A DNA stretch of 60,243 nt from Cyclostephanos tholiformis. Its lineage: Eukaryota; Bacillariophyta; Thalassiosirophyceae; Thalassiosirales; Thalassiosiraceae. Shown here one piece after another: positions 48,447 to 59,180 of this stretch (the stretch's first letter is position 1; the number at the start of each line of letters is the position of its first letter). The notes below the pieces were generated by a model. It was not told the origin of the DNA. It saw only the letters and a program-made list of their open reading frames with translations, and did no database searches. Both the position numbers and the translations under genes were made by a program. Location of the stretch: NCBI GenBank assembly GCA_036939975.1, contig JALLPB010000025.1:1-60243 (forward strand), in the 5' to 3' direction.

Positions 48447-51400
48447 TTATCGATTCATCATGTCTGCGCTCAATTCATCGGCAACACCAAAATCATCATT
48501 CCAATCGCTTGAATGAGGCGCCTCATAATCATCCTGACTTATGCATGTCCCATAGCCTTGTCGTGCGGTGAATAGTTCCTCAAGCAATGCTCCATCCTCA
48601 CAGCTAATGATATGCGCTCTCTCTACGCCATGTTCAATTGCCATGCTCGCCCATCCCATTTTAAGTATCATTGATTTTTGATCACGATCAAGATTGCCGT
48701 TCAAGTCGGGGTTATTATTCCAGTGAGGAAATCCAGTGTCGGAATCAATACTCAGTCCATAGTGGGATACTATTTGATGAGCATTACCTTTGGTTATCAT
48801 TTGTATTCGCTGTTTGGAGTTGACATCGGTGCTCCCACGTAATATCATAGGGTTCGATGAGAAGTAAACAAGTTTTGATGCTTCAAGAGCCCCTGCAGTG
48901 AATGCCGCCAATGCTGCTGAGTGAATGTTTAACGCATCACCATCTTTGGTAAAACCTAACGGCGTGAGAAGAACCACATCATTTCTTGAGTGAAATTTAT
49001 GTATCCTATCAATTTGTAACGCAGTTGGATATCCAGAGCGCTATATAAGTTTGCAAGAAAGAGTGAGTTGTCGTCATTCGGATGTGAGGACTTGACTTGA
49101 GTCTTCAATTTCAAATGTGCATATGCCTCACCTGGTAATCAACGCCATCGACGACCCCGAATTCCTTTGCGGTTATGAAACAGCCACTGACTACATTGCA
49201 GTCGGCACCTTTATTCCTCAAGCAGCGATTGAGTAGTCGTTCTACTTCGAAGCGACAAAAACCAGCTTCCTCTTCAATAATATTGAGTGTTTCAACATCA
49301 GTTACTCTAACATCCAGATTTCTAGATTCTCCGAAACTATCCACACATTTATTTCCCAGTCTCTGCATAATCTGTTTCCGACAACCAACACAGATTACTA
49401 TCTTCATCCCAAAGAGATAAGTTAGTGATATGTCATCCATAACACTATTAAAACGTGCTACATTGCTGATCAGATCTCCTGGGATGTGGTAAACAATCGT
49501 GGAATGACGATGGTTTACAATGTATGGAGACGAATCACGGAGGAGAGACACAAATGGATACAATAAAGAGAGCTCTCCAGCCAGTTCTCTCTGTTCTCTC
49601 TGTTCTCTCTGAGAAGTAGAGCCCACACTGCTGCCGGGGCTTTTCGTATCGAATTCTGCTTCGCATAATGAGACGATTTGCAATGCTTCGACATCAGCGG
49701 CAAGGGCGTCCAATACATCTGCTGACGCAGGCTCTGAACTTGTACTCAAATTGCTCGGTGCAGAGATTCCAGCGACTTTGATTCTGTCTACATTTAGCGG
49801 TATAAACTCTCTTGATTTAGATGATGCATCGTCTGAAGCGTTTGTTGCCTGACTATTGTTTTCCTTTTTCAATTCAGCAAAACGTTCTTCTAGCCTCTCC
49901 TCCAATAATTGATTTAATTTCTCTACCCATTCATCTTCGTCTACTCGACGGCTTTCCGCGTTTGACTGCTCTTGATCATCTTTCATCTTTTGTCTGATAC
50001 AAGACGTTTCACCGTTCATTTTCGATTTTCCCTCATAAATACGTTCGTCCAGTCTTTTCTGAACTAGTGCATTCTGCTCCTGAATCCATCGGGCCTCCTC
50101 ATCTGCCCTAGCACGAGCTCTTTCTAAGTCAACCCTTCGAGATTCCTCTTTGAGCTGCTGTTTTGTTTTTGATAGTTCAACTTCAGACTTCACTTTTTCC
50201 TCGGCTAGGCGTTCTTTCAGTATTCGCTGGGCTAGTTTGTTTTGTTCCTCCACCTTCCGTACTTCCTCGATCTGCCGAAGTCGTGCTTGCTCCAAATATT
50301 TGTCTTGCTCTTGTTTTAGTTGCCGTTTTGCAAGGGACGTTTCCTCTTTGAGACGTTCTTCTAGAGATCGGACTTCTATAGCGCGAGTCACTTCCAAATC
50401 CAAGATCCGACTCTCCGCTTCCGCTATTTTCTCAGCCGCACGCACTAGCTCCGCCGTCGTCTGTCTTCTCTCTTCCTCCATTCTTTCTAGTTGTCGAGCT
50501 AACTTTACTTCTGCATCAGCCAAGAGTTTGGCAACTCTTTCCTTTTCTTCGATAAGGCGTTTTTCGTCCTCTAGACGCCTTCTCTCTCTTGCTTGCTTTT
50601 TAAGGAACGATTCCTCCTTTTTCTTCCACGCTGTCAAGACCGCTGGATCCTCCATAGGTATTTCTACTTCGCTGCCAGCATTTAAGTTATTCACGGTGGC
50701 ACGCTTTTTGACATCTGATTTATTAGTATTTGTCGATGCTGCGTCATCATTGATACTCCGATCCTTACTTTCTTGTGGACTTTCCACCCCACCCCCTGAT
50801 TTTGAGGGACGGATTGAACCAAGTCCGTACACTCTTGATGAAGCAGTGCCATAAAACGACTCTCCCGACCAAAGGTTCATTGGCTGTTTTTGCTGTCTAC
50901 CTTCTTGTACAGAATAGCTATACATGCCATCATCGTTCGCACTTTCCAGATCAATAAAGGCATCAACAATCTCTAACGATTTAGGTCGGGGCCTCGATTC
51001 AGGTGGTGTGAAAGCTTTTGGAGCGAATGATGCTCCTGTTCCAATTTGCTTTTCTGCTGTCCATTTGCGGTCAGAAAAGGCCTCATCAGTATCAGTACGT
51101 GGAAGTGGTGGCGCGAACACTGCTTCTTCATTGCCAACCTTGTCGAATGAATCAGCGGCTGCGCCTTTGTCTGACTTGTTATTGCTGGTAACGACATCAT
51201 CATTTGGCGCATCAGCTTCGGCATTATCACCTGAATATTCCACCTCATCTGGAGGCCCTTCGCTAACAGAATTGGTACGAGTGTCTTCGATGGGTGCGTC
51301 ATCCTTGATGAGTTTATCCAAAGGTTGCTGGAAGCCCATGGTTGAATTTTTCGTCGCAGCGTTTGTGCCGATCTTTGCCCCTCTTTGTATGCCAAATCCA

Positions 51401-54400
51401 ATTTCTATAGACTTCTTTATAATAGGCAATTCTTTTAATGTACCGGGCCCTGATACCTGCATACCTTTCAAAGGGAGTTGTGATGGAGGATACAATGAGC
51501 CACCCTTCGATTTCAAGCCATCAAATGCAACCCTCTTCATTTTACCATCGTCATCACTTAGAGCCCCACCAGACATCTTTGGCCCTGCAAGAAGGACACT
51601 GTCGCTACTTTTTGTATTCATCGACTCAGCTCTCTCTCGATCAATTTCCTTCGTGCTGAAGTCCACCGACGTTTCTCGTGTGCCATCGCCGGCACTTGAT
51701 AGCCTTGCCGCGGAAATGGATGGCGCGGGACTAGCAACTGAAGGAGTACCCACCTTCGCCACAGTCTTCGTCGCCTGTGTGGTAATCGTCGATGTAGGTG
51801 ACGATGCGCTTCGTTTCAGGGATTCAACAATCATGTCGGCGTCGTCCAGGCGCGCGAATCTCACCCTCTCAGCCTCCTCGGCTGTGAGACCCTCTGTCAG
51901 TGGCACATAATTTTCCGACGATGGCGACAATGCACTATCACCGTCAGCGGCTTTCGTCCCTGGCTTCATCGCAGCTGTTGCCATAATCGATGTTGGCGTC
52001 GATGGGGTTCGTTTCAGGGATTCGACGAACGCGTCGGCGTCGTCCAGGCGCGCGATTCGCACCCCCTCCGCCTCCTCGGCGGTAAGACCCTCTGTCAGTG
52101 GCGCGTCCTTGTTTGAGATAATCAATTTCTTCATGAAAGACAATCCTGTTCCAACGCTTCCTTTAGATGACACTTGCATGCCTTTAAGTGGAGGCGTCAG
52201 CGGTAAAGCACCATCCTTGGCTTTCATTTCACCAAGGTTTCCTTTGCTAAATGACTTCGTGAAAGAATCCTTCATCGGCATGGTGCCACTGCTCTTACCA
52301 ATATCAATATTATTTGCACTTTTTTCGATTGATGAACCATCACTCTTCGCTGGTGAACCATCAACATCATACGATGCCTTACTGGATTCCTTCAGTCCTG
52401 AGAGGAAGCTACTACTTTTCTTTTCCAACGATACAATTCCCTTTAGTGACGGAAAACTACCATCACCATTGTACCCATCACCATCGATCTTGGCTTGGAA
52501 TGTTTTACTACCCAATGGTTCGAAGCCCTTTGATGAAATGCCGTTGAACGAAGATGATTTCATAAAACCAGACCCCGTCTTATCAACCACCTGAAGCTTA
52601 TTAATCGAAGTCTCCATCTTTCCTGTCGCTGATAAGCTTGCTTCTTCAGCCCCATCTTTTTCCGACGGAATAAATTTCTTCATGAAAGGCAATCCTGTTC
52701 CAACGTTTGCTCCAGATGACACTTGCATGCCTTTGAGTGGAGGAAGTGGCAATGGTCTACCATCGGTTTTCATTTTACCAAGATTTCCTTTGCTAAATGG
52801 CTTTGTGAAAGAATCCTTCATCGGAAAAGTAATTCCACTTTCACTCCTGGCTTTCAATGCGACCGAATTTCGCTTATTAAGCGATTCGTACAACGAACTT
52901 TTCGAGGGCACGACGCTGTTGACGTTATTCTCCGATTTCTTTCCTTCAAACTTTTGCCCCTTGCTTAATGACTCCAAAAATGAATTCGTCTTTGTGGGCC
53001 CAACCATGTGTGGTGTTTTCATACCGATACCGGTAAAAACTGGCGCCCCCTTTGATGTATTATCGGGGAGGGAAGGAGGCGAAATCATCGAGCGGACATT
53101 AGGCTCAATTAGAGTCGGCGTGGTGCTCTCATCGTCTACTTGTTCAGAAATGTCATCATCGCGCTTGGGCGACGAAGAAAACTTCAACGACAACGGATAA
53201 CCCTTGCCAATGAAACCTTTCAGAGGCAAAAATGATTCATTTTCATTAATACCATCACTCGAGATGCCAATGGTCTTCTTCAGTCCCGATAGGTAATTTC
53301 CACCGCCGCTAGTTATGCCACTCTTGACAACCATAGGCGACGACGACTCCTTTCCCTTCGGGGGCGATGGGAAACCGCCTTCAATATCGTTCTTATACAT
53401 GAACACTCCGCCGCTGCCAACTCCAGCGCCACCGCCAAATGATCCCACGACCTTCTCGGGACTCGCCTCGAGCGATGAAGACTTCTTCATAAATGGTAAA
53501 ACTCCCTTGCCGACGCCTTCGTTTGAAACAGCAATGGTCTTCTTCAGTCCCGAGACGAAATTTCCATCGCCGCTAGTTATGCCACCCTTGACATACATGG
53601 GTGAAGATGACTCTTTTCCCTTCGGGGGCGATGGGAAACCGCCCACAATGTCCTTCTTTGACATAAACACTCCGCCGCTACCAACTCCAGCGCCACCACC
53701 AAATGATCCAACGACCTTCGTGGGACTCGCCTCGAGCGATGGAGACTTCTTTACAAATGGCAATACACCTTTGCCGATGCCTATCTTCGCATTCATCGAT
53801 GAGGCTGACTCCTTTCCCTTCAGCGGCATCGGAAAGCCACCCTTCGCCACGAACGCGCCGCCGCTTCCGCCGCCGACGCCTACGCCGCCCTCGACCCCGA
53901 TGCCTAATGGCTCGACGCCCTTGATGGGACTTGGCTCAAGAGACGGAGACTTGTTCGCGAATGGAAGCACACCCTTACCGACGATGCCGGCGCCATCGCC
54001 CTGATCAATCCCGCCCACCTTTTTCCTTCCAAGCATATTGAACATGCCGTCCATCTTCGTCGTCCCCCCAACGAGGGGTGGGACATTCTTCGCGTACGTT
54101 CCGCCGTCCCCCCCGACGCCATCGCCAGGCCCCGTCGCGAGGAATGGATTGTCATTCGTATTCGATCCTCCCTCCTCGCCCTTGGACGGGAGGAACGATG
54201 CGACTCGCTCGGATCCCGGCATTACATTCGCGTCGCGCGGCATCAGCGGCGGGGGTGGGGGGATGGTAAATCGTCCGTCGTTCGCCCCATCGTCGCCGAT
54301 CCCCCCCTCCTCGATCCTCCACGCCTCCTCCGCCATCTCGACGAAGGCGCCGACGACGTCTTCCTCGTATGCCCGACCCGTCATCCCATCCCTCTCCTCC

Positions 54401-54945
54401 GCGACGACCGACGACGACGTTCGTCGCGGCCGAAGCAGCGCGTCGGCGATTTCCGCGATCGCGCCTTCCTCGATCATCCCCCCGTCCGTCGCCTCGTCGT
54501 TTTCGTCCCCATCGTCGTGGTATTCGGCGGGCCGATTCTCGTCGTTATCGTCATTCGTCGCCCCGTACGAGAAAGATCGCCGTACGATCCCGCGCATACC
54601 GTCCGCGTCCGCCCTCGTCTCGACCGAGGTCGATGGAGGGGGGGGGTAGGACGAGGGTGGTGAAAACAATGAGTGGTGATGGTCACGATGAATACGACGA
54701 AACATCGGAGGCGTCCACGGTAGGACTCGGGGGACGCATTGTACGGTCGTCGTGAAAACGAGGAGGGCCCTGGTCGTCGTCGTCGTCGTCGTCGTCATGT
54801 TCGAACGACGACGCCTTCTGTTTTTTTTTCCTTTTGCCACCACCACCACTGCTGTTGCTGCTGCCGATGAGAATTCTACCCCTGGAAGCGGCGACGATGG
54901 CGGCCGCGACGACGGCGGTTCCAGGATAGACAAATGGGGGATCAT
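48447..54945 (-). CDS. Giant repeat/coiled-coil protein with C-terminal NAGS-type kinase domain
   Basis: Exon 54945..49132 and exon 49040..48447 are joined across a 91-nt GT-AG intron in phase 0 (GVDYQ to RSGYPT), giving 2135 residues; MTTTTTTTTRALLVF at 54798 is an alternative start. Residues about 1-230 are low-complexity. About 300-1425 contain Gly/Ser/Pro/Lys-rich repeats: an 88-residue near-duplicate (GKGVLPFMKKSSSLEASP), repeated DSFTKPFSKGNLGKMK, and a duplicated LTEGLTAEEAERVRFARLDD. A charged coiled coil spans about 1428-1695. Residues about 1790-2120 match the amino-acid-kinase domain of N-acetylglutamate synthase: FVSLLRDSSPYIVNHR, YHIPGDLI, LFGMKIVICVGCRKQI, DVVLLTPLGFTKDGDALNI, EHGVERAHIISCEDGALLEELFT. 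The GNAT domain expected next is absent; the frame stops at DELSADMMNR. Arginine sensing or a structural role is speculation. Confidence 0.75.
53351..53812. repeat. In-gene direct repeat, 264-nt unit, plus a diverged third copy
   Basis: Near-identical stretches beginning TTTCCCTTCGGGGGCGATGG at 53351 and 53615 are 264 nt (88 codons) apart, and a diverged copy begins at 53813. Units encode GGFPSPPKGKESSSPM, SGLKKTI, GKGVLPF and VVGSFGGGAGVGSGGVF. In-frame multiples of three show that expansion happened under coding constraint. Confidence 0.8.
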
Positions 54946-55102
54946 GATGGTGCCTTGCGAGGAAACATTTTAATGCTTGAGAGGGTATCGTAGGGCAAAG
55001 GGCAGACACAACTTCCCGCCATTTCTGAACTCCATCTGCCATCCATGGGACTAACTATACCCATCCGTCCTCTCTTCGCCCCCCACATTCCTCCTCTCCG
55101 CC
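54946..55102. promoter_or_regulatory. Divergent promoter, NAGS-type / nucleoredoxin-like genes
   Basis: 157 bp separate the longest minus-strand start (54945) from the plus-strand start (55103). The region is of mixed composition, CT-rich close to the plus-strand start, with no obvious TATA box. Probable bidirectional promoter; about 300 bp if 54798 is the true minus-strand start. Confidence 0.4.
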
Positions 55103-55912
55103 ATGTCATCCCCGATGAATTGGGACGAATTGGTCGGTCCGACGTTACTCAACTACAACGACGAGGAGGTCCCAACATGCGATGCGCTGAGGGGTAAGAG
55201 ATTCGTCATGTGAGTTTTTTTTTTAATATTAACATCATATCGGTCGGTCGGTCGGTCGGTCAGTCGGCGGCGGCGGCGGCGGGGGGCGGCATTAGCAGCA
55301 GATACAGCATCGTTTGCCCCTTCCTTCCGGGGGGAGGAAAATACTTATCGTTTTTTCAATCGCAAAAAGTTTATCGAATTACTCGTCTTATTCCCAATTT
55401 TGGTATTGCGGATCCGATCATTATCAACAACGACGACATTCGAAAAACCATTTAGGCTATTCTTCTCCGCCCATTGGTGTCCTCCATGTCGTAAGTTCAC
55501 GCCCATCCTCGCGGCGGCCTACAGAGCCCACGGGGAACACCTGCTACTGCGCGACGGCAACGACGATGATGACGACGACGTCGACGTCGACGACGACGAC
55601 GGGGACATCGAAGTCGTATTCGTTTCGCTGGATTCGGTCAAGTCGGAATACGATAATTATCGCCACGGGGGGTCCTCGTCACGTGACGAAAGACGGATGA
55701 TGCCGTGGCTATCGGTCCCATTCGCAAATTTGCACAAACTTCGAATCAAGGACGACCTATCGACGAGGTACGCCGTGCGCGGGATACCCGCCCTGATCGT
55801 GATGGACGGGATCAGCGGGGCGGTGTTGACGACGAACGGGCGGGGAAGGTACGGAGAGTTCTTCGGGGGAGGGCGCGGATCGTCCTCATCGTTGTCGTGT
55901 ATCGCGTCGTGA
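55103..55912 (+). CDS. Nucleoredoxin/tryparedoxin-like thioredoxin-fold protein
   Basis: Exons 55103..55209 and 55456..55912 are joined across a 246-nt GT-AG intron. The junction restores GKRFVMLFFSAHWCPPCRKF, giving 187 residues. WDELVGPTLLNYNDEEVPT at the N-terminus is the usual nucleoredoxin lead. The redox centre is WCPPC (Cys about 44 and 47), as in nucleoredoxin and tryparedoxin. FTPILAAAYRAHGEHL, an Asp-rich insertion (an expanded GAC tract), IEVVFVSLDSVKSEYDNY and MMPWLSVPFANLHK follow. The cis-Pro loop reads YAVRGIPALIVMD. Family knowledge: such proteins reduce disulfides in the cytosol or nucleus. No signal peptide is present. The C-terminus ends in a Gly/Ser-rich tail. The start is the first ATG of the leader and gives the conserved N-terminal beta strand. 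Confidence 0.88.
55241..55293. repeat. Intronic GGTC and GGC microsatellite
   Basis: About five GGTC tetranucleotides followed by six GGC triplets and a G-rich end lie inside the intron of the nucleoredoxin-like gene. It is a simple-sequence repeat and explains why this intron is longer than the others in the window. Confidence 0.85.
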
Positions 55913-56419
55913 GAGGGGGCGTCGGGATATCGATTCGAACATCGGAGATGCGACTTTTTGGGGGGGGGAACGCGTCGAGTGGGAAAAGACCAAAGGAAGG
56001 AAGTCTGTAAATATTTCGACCACCCAGAGTGATCCGTGATCTATTATTTGTCTGGATGGCACAGTGCATAACCCATCATTGCGCGTTGTGGTCAATGTAG
56101 TGGCAAAGGATCGCTCCTATCGCCGTCGATTCATTCGACAACAAAGGCGGATGAAGCATCTGTTATTCGGGAGCACATCGCACCAAGTAAAAATATGTGA
56201 AAGAGTTTAAGGTTTCGTCGTCGATTTTGATGTACATTATTCATTCTTGATGCCATATTTCTGACATTTGTACGATCGCTATCTCCCATTGCCCGTGCGA
56301 AGCAGTTTGGCGCCGACTGCGGTGCTTTTGATGATTCAGTTAGCGGGGCAATTGATTCTAGCCTGAGCCACTTCGCTGAGGAAGTGGGATACATCCCGAG
56401 CCCAGTAACATGCTGTCGG
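55913..56419. other. Convergent intergenic region, no gene seen
   Basis: 507 bp between the nucleoredoxin-like and metalloprotease genes, with a G9 run near 55960-55968. A minus-strand ORF at 56131-56394 shows a hydrophobic patch near its end but no domain. The metalloprotease ends at codons that also read GTGAGGGTGAG (a donor-like string at 56423-56433), so an extra 3' exon here cannot be fully excluded; none was found with a convincing join. Confidence 0.35.
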
Positions 56420-58604
56420 CTATCTCACCCTCACCGTAGTAGGCTGGCTTGTTACTGACGGTTGTTCAGTCGTGGGGTCGATGCTGGGACTCAACGTTGT
56501 TAACTGTTCCGTCGATATCGTCGTTGTCGGCTCGACTGCATGCATGGGATTATTTGTCGGGGATAGAGTTGCTGGTCGGGCAGCTGGCATTCGCGTCGTG
56601 GGCATTGAAGTTGTTGGCTTGGCTGTGGGAGCAGATGTGCTTGGTTTGTTTGTCGGGGATCGAGTTGTTGGTTGGGGAGTTGGCATGCGTGTCGTGGGCA
56701 ATGACGTTGTTGGCTTGGCTGTGGGAGCAGGCGTGCTTGGTTTGTATGTCGGGGATCGAGTTGTTGGTCGGGCTGTGGTGGGTCTTTGAGTAGGGATGTC
56801 CGTTGGCCTGCGCGTCGTGGGCATTACAGTTGTTGGCTTGGCTGTGGGTGCACGTGTGCTTGGTTTGTTCGTTGGGGATCGAGTTGTTGGTTGGGCAGTT
56901 GGCCTGCGCGTCGTGGGCATATAAGTTGTTGGCTTGGCTGTGGGTGCACGTGTGCTTGGTTTGTTTGTTGGGATTCGAGTTGTAGGATACTTTCAGAGGA
57001 AGAAGCAAGAAGTGAATGTTTATGCTAGAAGATGAATGATCAATTATAAGGGGACGTGTCCCAGGGGTGCTTACAGGTGTTGGGAGGGGGTAGTAGTTCG
57101 AAACCATCAGTGCTACATTGTTAATCATCCTAGCGTTATCATTCAGGGCGTTTCCAATGGGTTTTTTATTGTACAGATTGTAGTTTGCATAGTTGTTGGA
57201 GAACCTTTGGACTCGGGTGCAGGCGCCGGTACCATTGTAGCCATCGCACTTGCCAGGTATGCAAGCATAGGCGAGGATGGAACGGAATTCGCCCTGGGGG
57301 TCACGAAAGCCGTAGTTGTAACTGGTGGTGTTGCATGCATTCTCTGCGCCCCTGTCGTGCTTGCATCCCTGCATGGATCCGCAGCGCAGAGAGAAAGGGA
57401 GTTAGATTTTCAGGGCCATGGAACATTTCATAAATGGAAAGTTCGTCCTAGAAAAACGTACTAAGTTGTGTCCAATCTCGTGCCCAAAAGAATAGTACCC
57501 TGTGGCACAATTCCAGGCCGTGACACTGAACATATAATCAATCCGGGGTCCCATATATGCCAGTCCGCAATATTGCGCATCGTCAATTATTAGCGCAACA
57601 ACGTCCGCGCTATAAGTTGTACGGAGAGAATGGGCCTGGTCCAATTCGCCATCGGTTTTGTTTCTAAGAGCGCTAAGAGCCGCGCCGAATGCGTCTGTCG
57701 AGGATTCGACGTATGAGTCGAATGCCACCTGGACAAGTCTCAGCACGGCGTTGACGCCCGATAGGGAATAAGCGGCATTGGTTTCGGCAACAGCGAGGTT
57801 GATGCGGTCGATCATTAAAGATTCAGTCGCGGTGGTGCGCGTGCATCCCCGCACCAGTCCGGCATTTCGACATTCCGCATGGGCAGTGTAGAGGACGAGT
57901 GCGTCGATGACGACGTCACCCTGGAGATCACGATTGCCATGGTCGCTGAGATTTTCGGCGAGGAAGCGATCATCTAGGTTGAGCTGGTCGGCCACCTTGC
58001 TTCGCAGACCGCTCGTGCTTGAGTGCGAGTCGGGGGGGGCGACACGAGACTCGAGCAGCGCTCTTTCCTCCGTGGCAATATCGTCTAATGGGTCGATCTC
58101 CAGGCCGTAATCCTCCTGCAGACGCTCCACCACCGTCATGGTGCCACTCTCGTCCGGCCCGATCGAGTAGACGGCACCTGTGTCGTCGCATGTCACCGAT
58201 GCGGTGAACGCAGTGTCGGCGTTGCCCTTGCCCTTGGCCTTGGCCTTGGCGTTGGGCCTGCCCTTGCCCTTGCCCACCAATGGCACCAGGGTCACATGGC
58301 AGTTGCCATCTTCGGTGCTGCCGACGTAAGATGGGCCGGCCTTGCATGCTTTTTTACTCGGCATGAATCGATGGTATCCTGGCGAGTCCATGAAGAGCTT
58401 GATGTCAACGGATTTGGCGCAGTCGGCCGCAGAGGCTCCAGGACTGGCACCACCGAGCTTTCCTCGGCGGCGCCCGTTGATATGGCGGAAATGCTCATGT
58501 TCCTTGCATTCAGAGACATTGACACAGATTGTAGTGACGGCAAAAATTGCAGCGAATTTCAACACAAGCCATCTCTGCGGTGATGTAGAAGATGGTCTGC
58601 TCAT
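56420..58604 (-). CDS. Secreted reprolysin-like metalloprotease with Pro/Thr repeat tail
   Basis: Exons 58604..57462, 57368..57075 and 56989..56420 are joined across introns of 93 and 85 nt, all phase 0, giving 668 residues. Signal peptide: RWLVLKFAAIFAVTTICV (about residues 11-28). The propeptide region has a Lys/Gly/Ala repeat (KGKGRPNAKAKAKGKG) and ends before DVVIDALVLYTAHAEC. The catalytic domain runs through RINLAVAETNAAYSLSGV, YSADVVALIIDDAQYCG and the zinc site. Exon joining completes HEIGHNLGCKHD (zinc ligands His375, His379, His385; catalytic Glu376), the HExxHxxGxxHD signature of M12B-like proteases. Then come YGFRDPQGEFRSILAY and Cys-bearing loops. Residues about 480-660 are a Pro/Thr tail with a 32-residue unit (PTTRSPTNKPSTRAPTAKPT). 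Extracellular; the tail is probably glycosylated or cell-wall associated (inference). Confidence 0.87.
56560..56985. repeat. Coding minisatellite, about 96-nt unit
   Basis: Within the metalloprotease tail, units such as the one starting near 56812 recur 96 nt later near 56908, and diverged copies continue towards 56560. Each codes for 32 residues of the form PTTRxPTNKPSTRAPTAKPTT. One copy has a short insertion (GTGGGTCTTTGAGTAGGGAT, near 56777-56796). Copies are in frame throughout. Confidence 0.75.
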
Positions 58605-58801
58605 GATAGTTAGAAGCTTTAGTTTGACTGGGACATGTTAAACTCGCTTCTTCTGACAAATGAAAATGGTGCCCTTCGTCGTCGCGTCGTCATCTCGTCG
58701 TCCATCTCGTTGGCACCATCATATAACAGGGTTCTCGTCCATTCTAGAGAGGAGTTCGCATCGGGGTGTTGTGTGAATAATGGAGCGTTCCCAAAACTCT
58801 T
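58605..58801. other. 5' flank of metalloprotease gene
   Basis: 197 bp upstream of the minus-strand start. It contains repeated CGTCGTC motifs (58676-58708). No gene or clear promoter element is visible. Confidence 0.3.
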
Positions 58802-58961
58802 TTTGTGATTTTTTTACACTTAAATCTCGCTAAATTTGTCACACCTACCCTTAAATATCGCTAATTTAAGTGTAAAAAAATCACAAACGCACTTATTTTG
58901 TACAACCCCTCCGAGGGGTTGTACAAACTTTACGGGACTGAATTTAAGTGTAAAAAAATCA
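58802..58961. repeat. Fold-back / MITE-like inverted repeat structure
   Basis: Positions 58802-58823 and 58866-58887 are a perfect 22-bp inverted repeat (TTTGTGATTTTTTTACACTTAA and its complement). 58897-58927 form a hairpin with a 14-bp perfect stem (TTTGTACAACCCCT) and a CCG loop. The right arm recurs as a 21-bp direct copy at 58941-58961. No coding capacity. The arrangement resembles a small non-autonomous fold-back element or nested stem-loops, 220 bp upstream of a DUF6818-like gene. Confidence 0.75.
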
Positions 58962-59180
58962 TAAAAAATAGAGACCCTCTCCGGCAAGGGCACCCCACCC
59001 CTCCATGGCCGCTGACCCAACCATATCGTCGCAGTAACTAAGAGTTAGCCCCCCCCCCTGCACATATCGTTAGAAAACATCCTCGCCAACACTCTCCCCG
59101 CCCGGCGCCGCTAGTCTGCGACACCGAGAGCCAAAAATAATTTCCTACCGTACGCACCATCGTCGGTTCCGCAGATCATC
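58962..59180. promoter_or_regulatory. Upstream region of DUF6818-like gene
   Basis: 219 bp between the fold-back element and the ATG at 59181. It contains a C-rich run (59049-59058). Presumed promoter and leader; nothing specific is recognisable. Confidence 0.3.

Noticed and set aside
50150..51910. Long plus-strand ORFs (234 and 328 aa) in 50150-50854 and 50924-51910
   Set aside because: They lie antisense to the continuous NAGS-type coding frame, show Ser/Phe-rich shadow composition and no domains; the minus frame has clear coiled coil and homology.
56131..56394. Minus-strand 87-aa ORF with ASSAF near its end, resembling a plastid motif
   Set aside because: The motif is at the C-terminus, not after an N-terminal signal; no domain or splice join to the metalloprotease could be supported.
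56500..57000. Tandem 96-nt units as a CRISPR array
   Set aside because: They are in-frame Pro/Thr coding repeats without unique spacers, in a eukaryotic gene.
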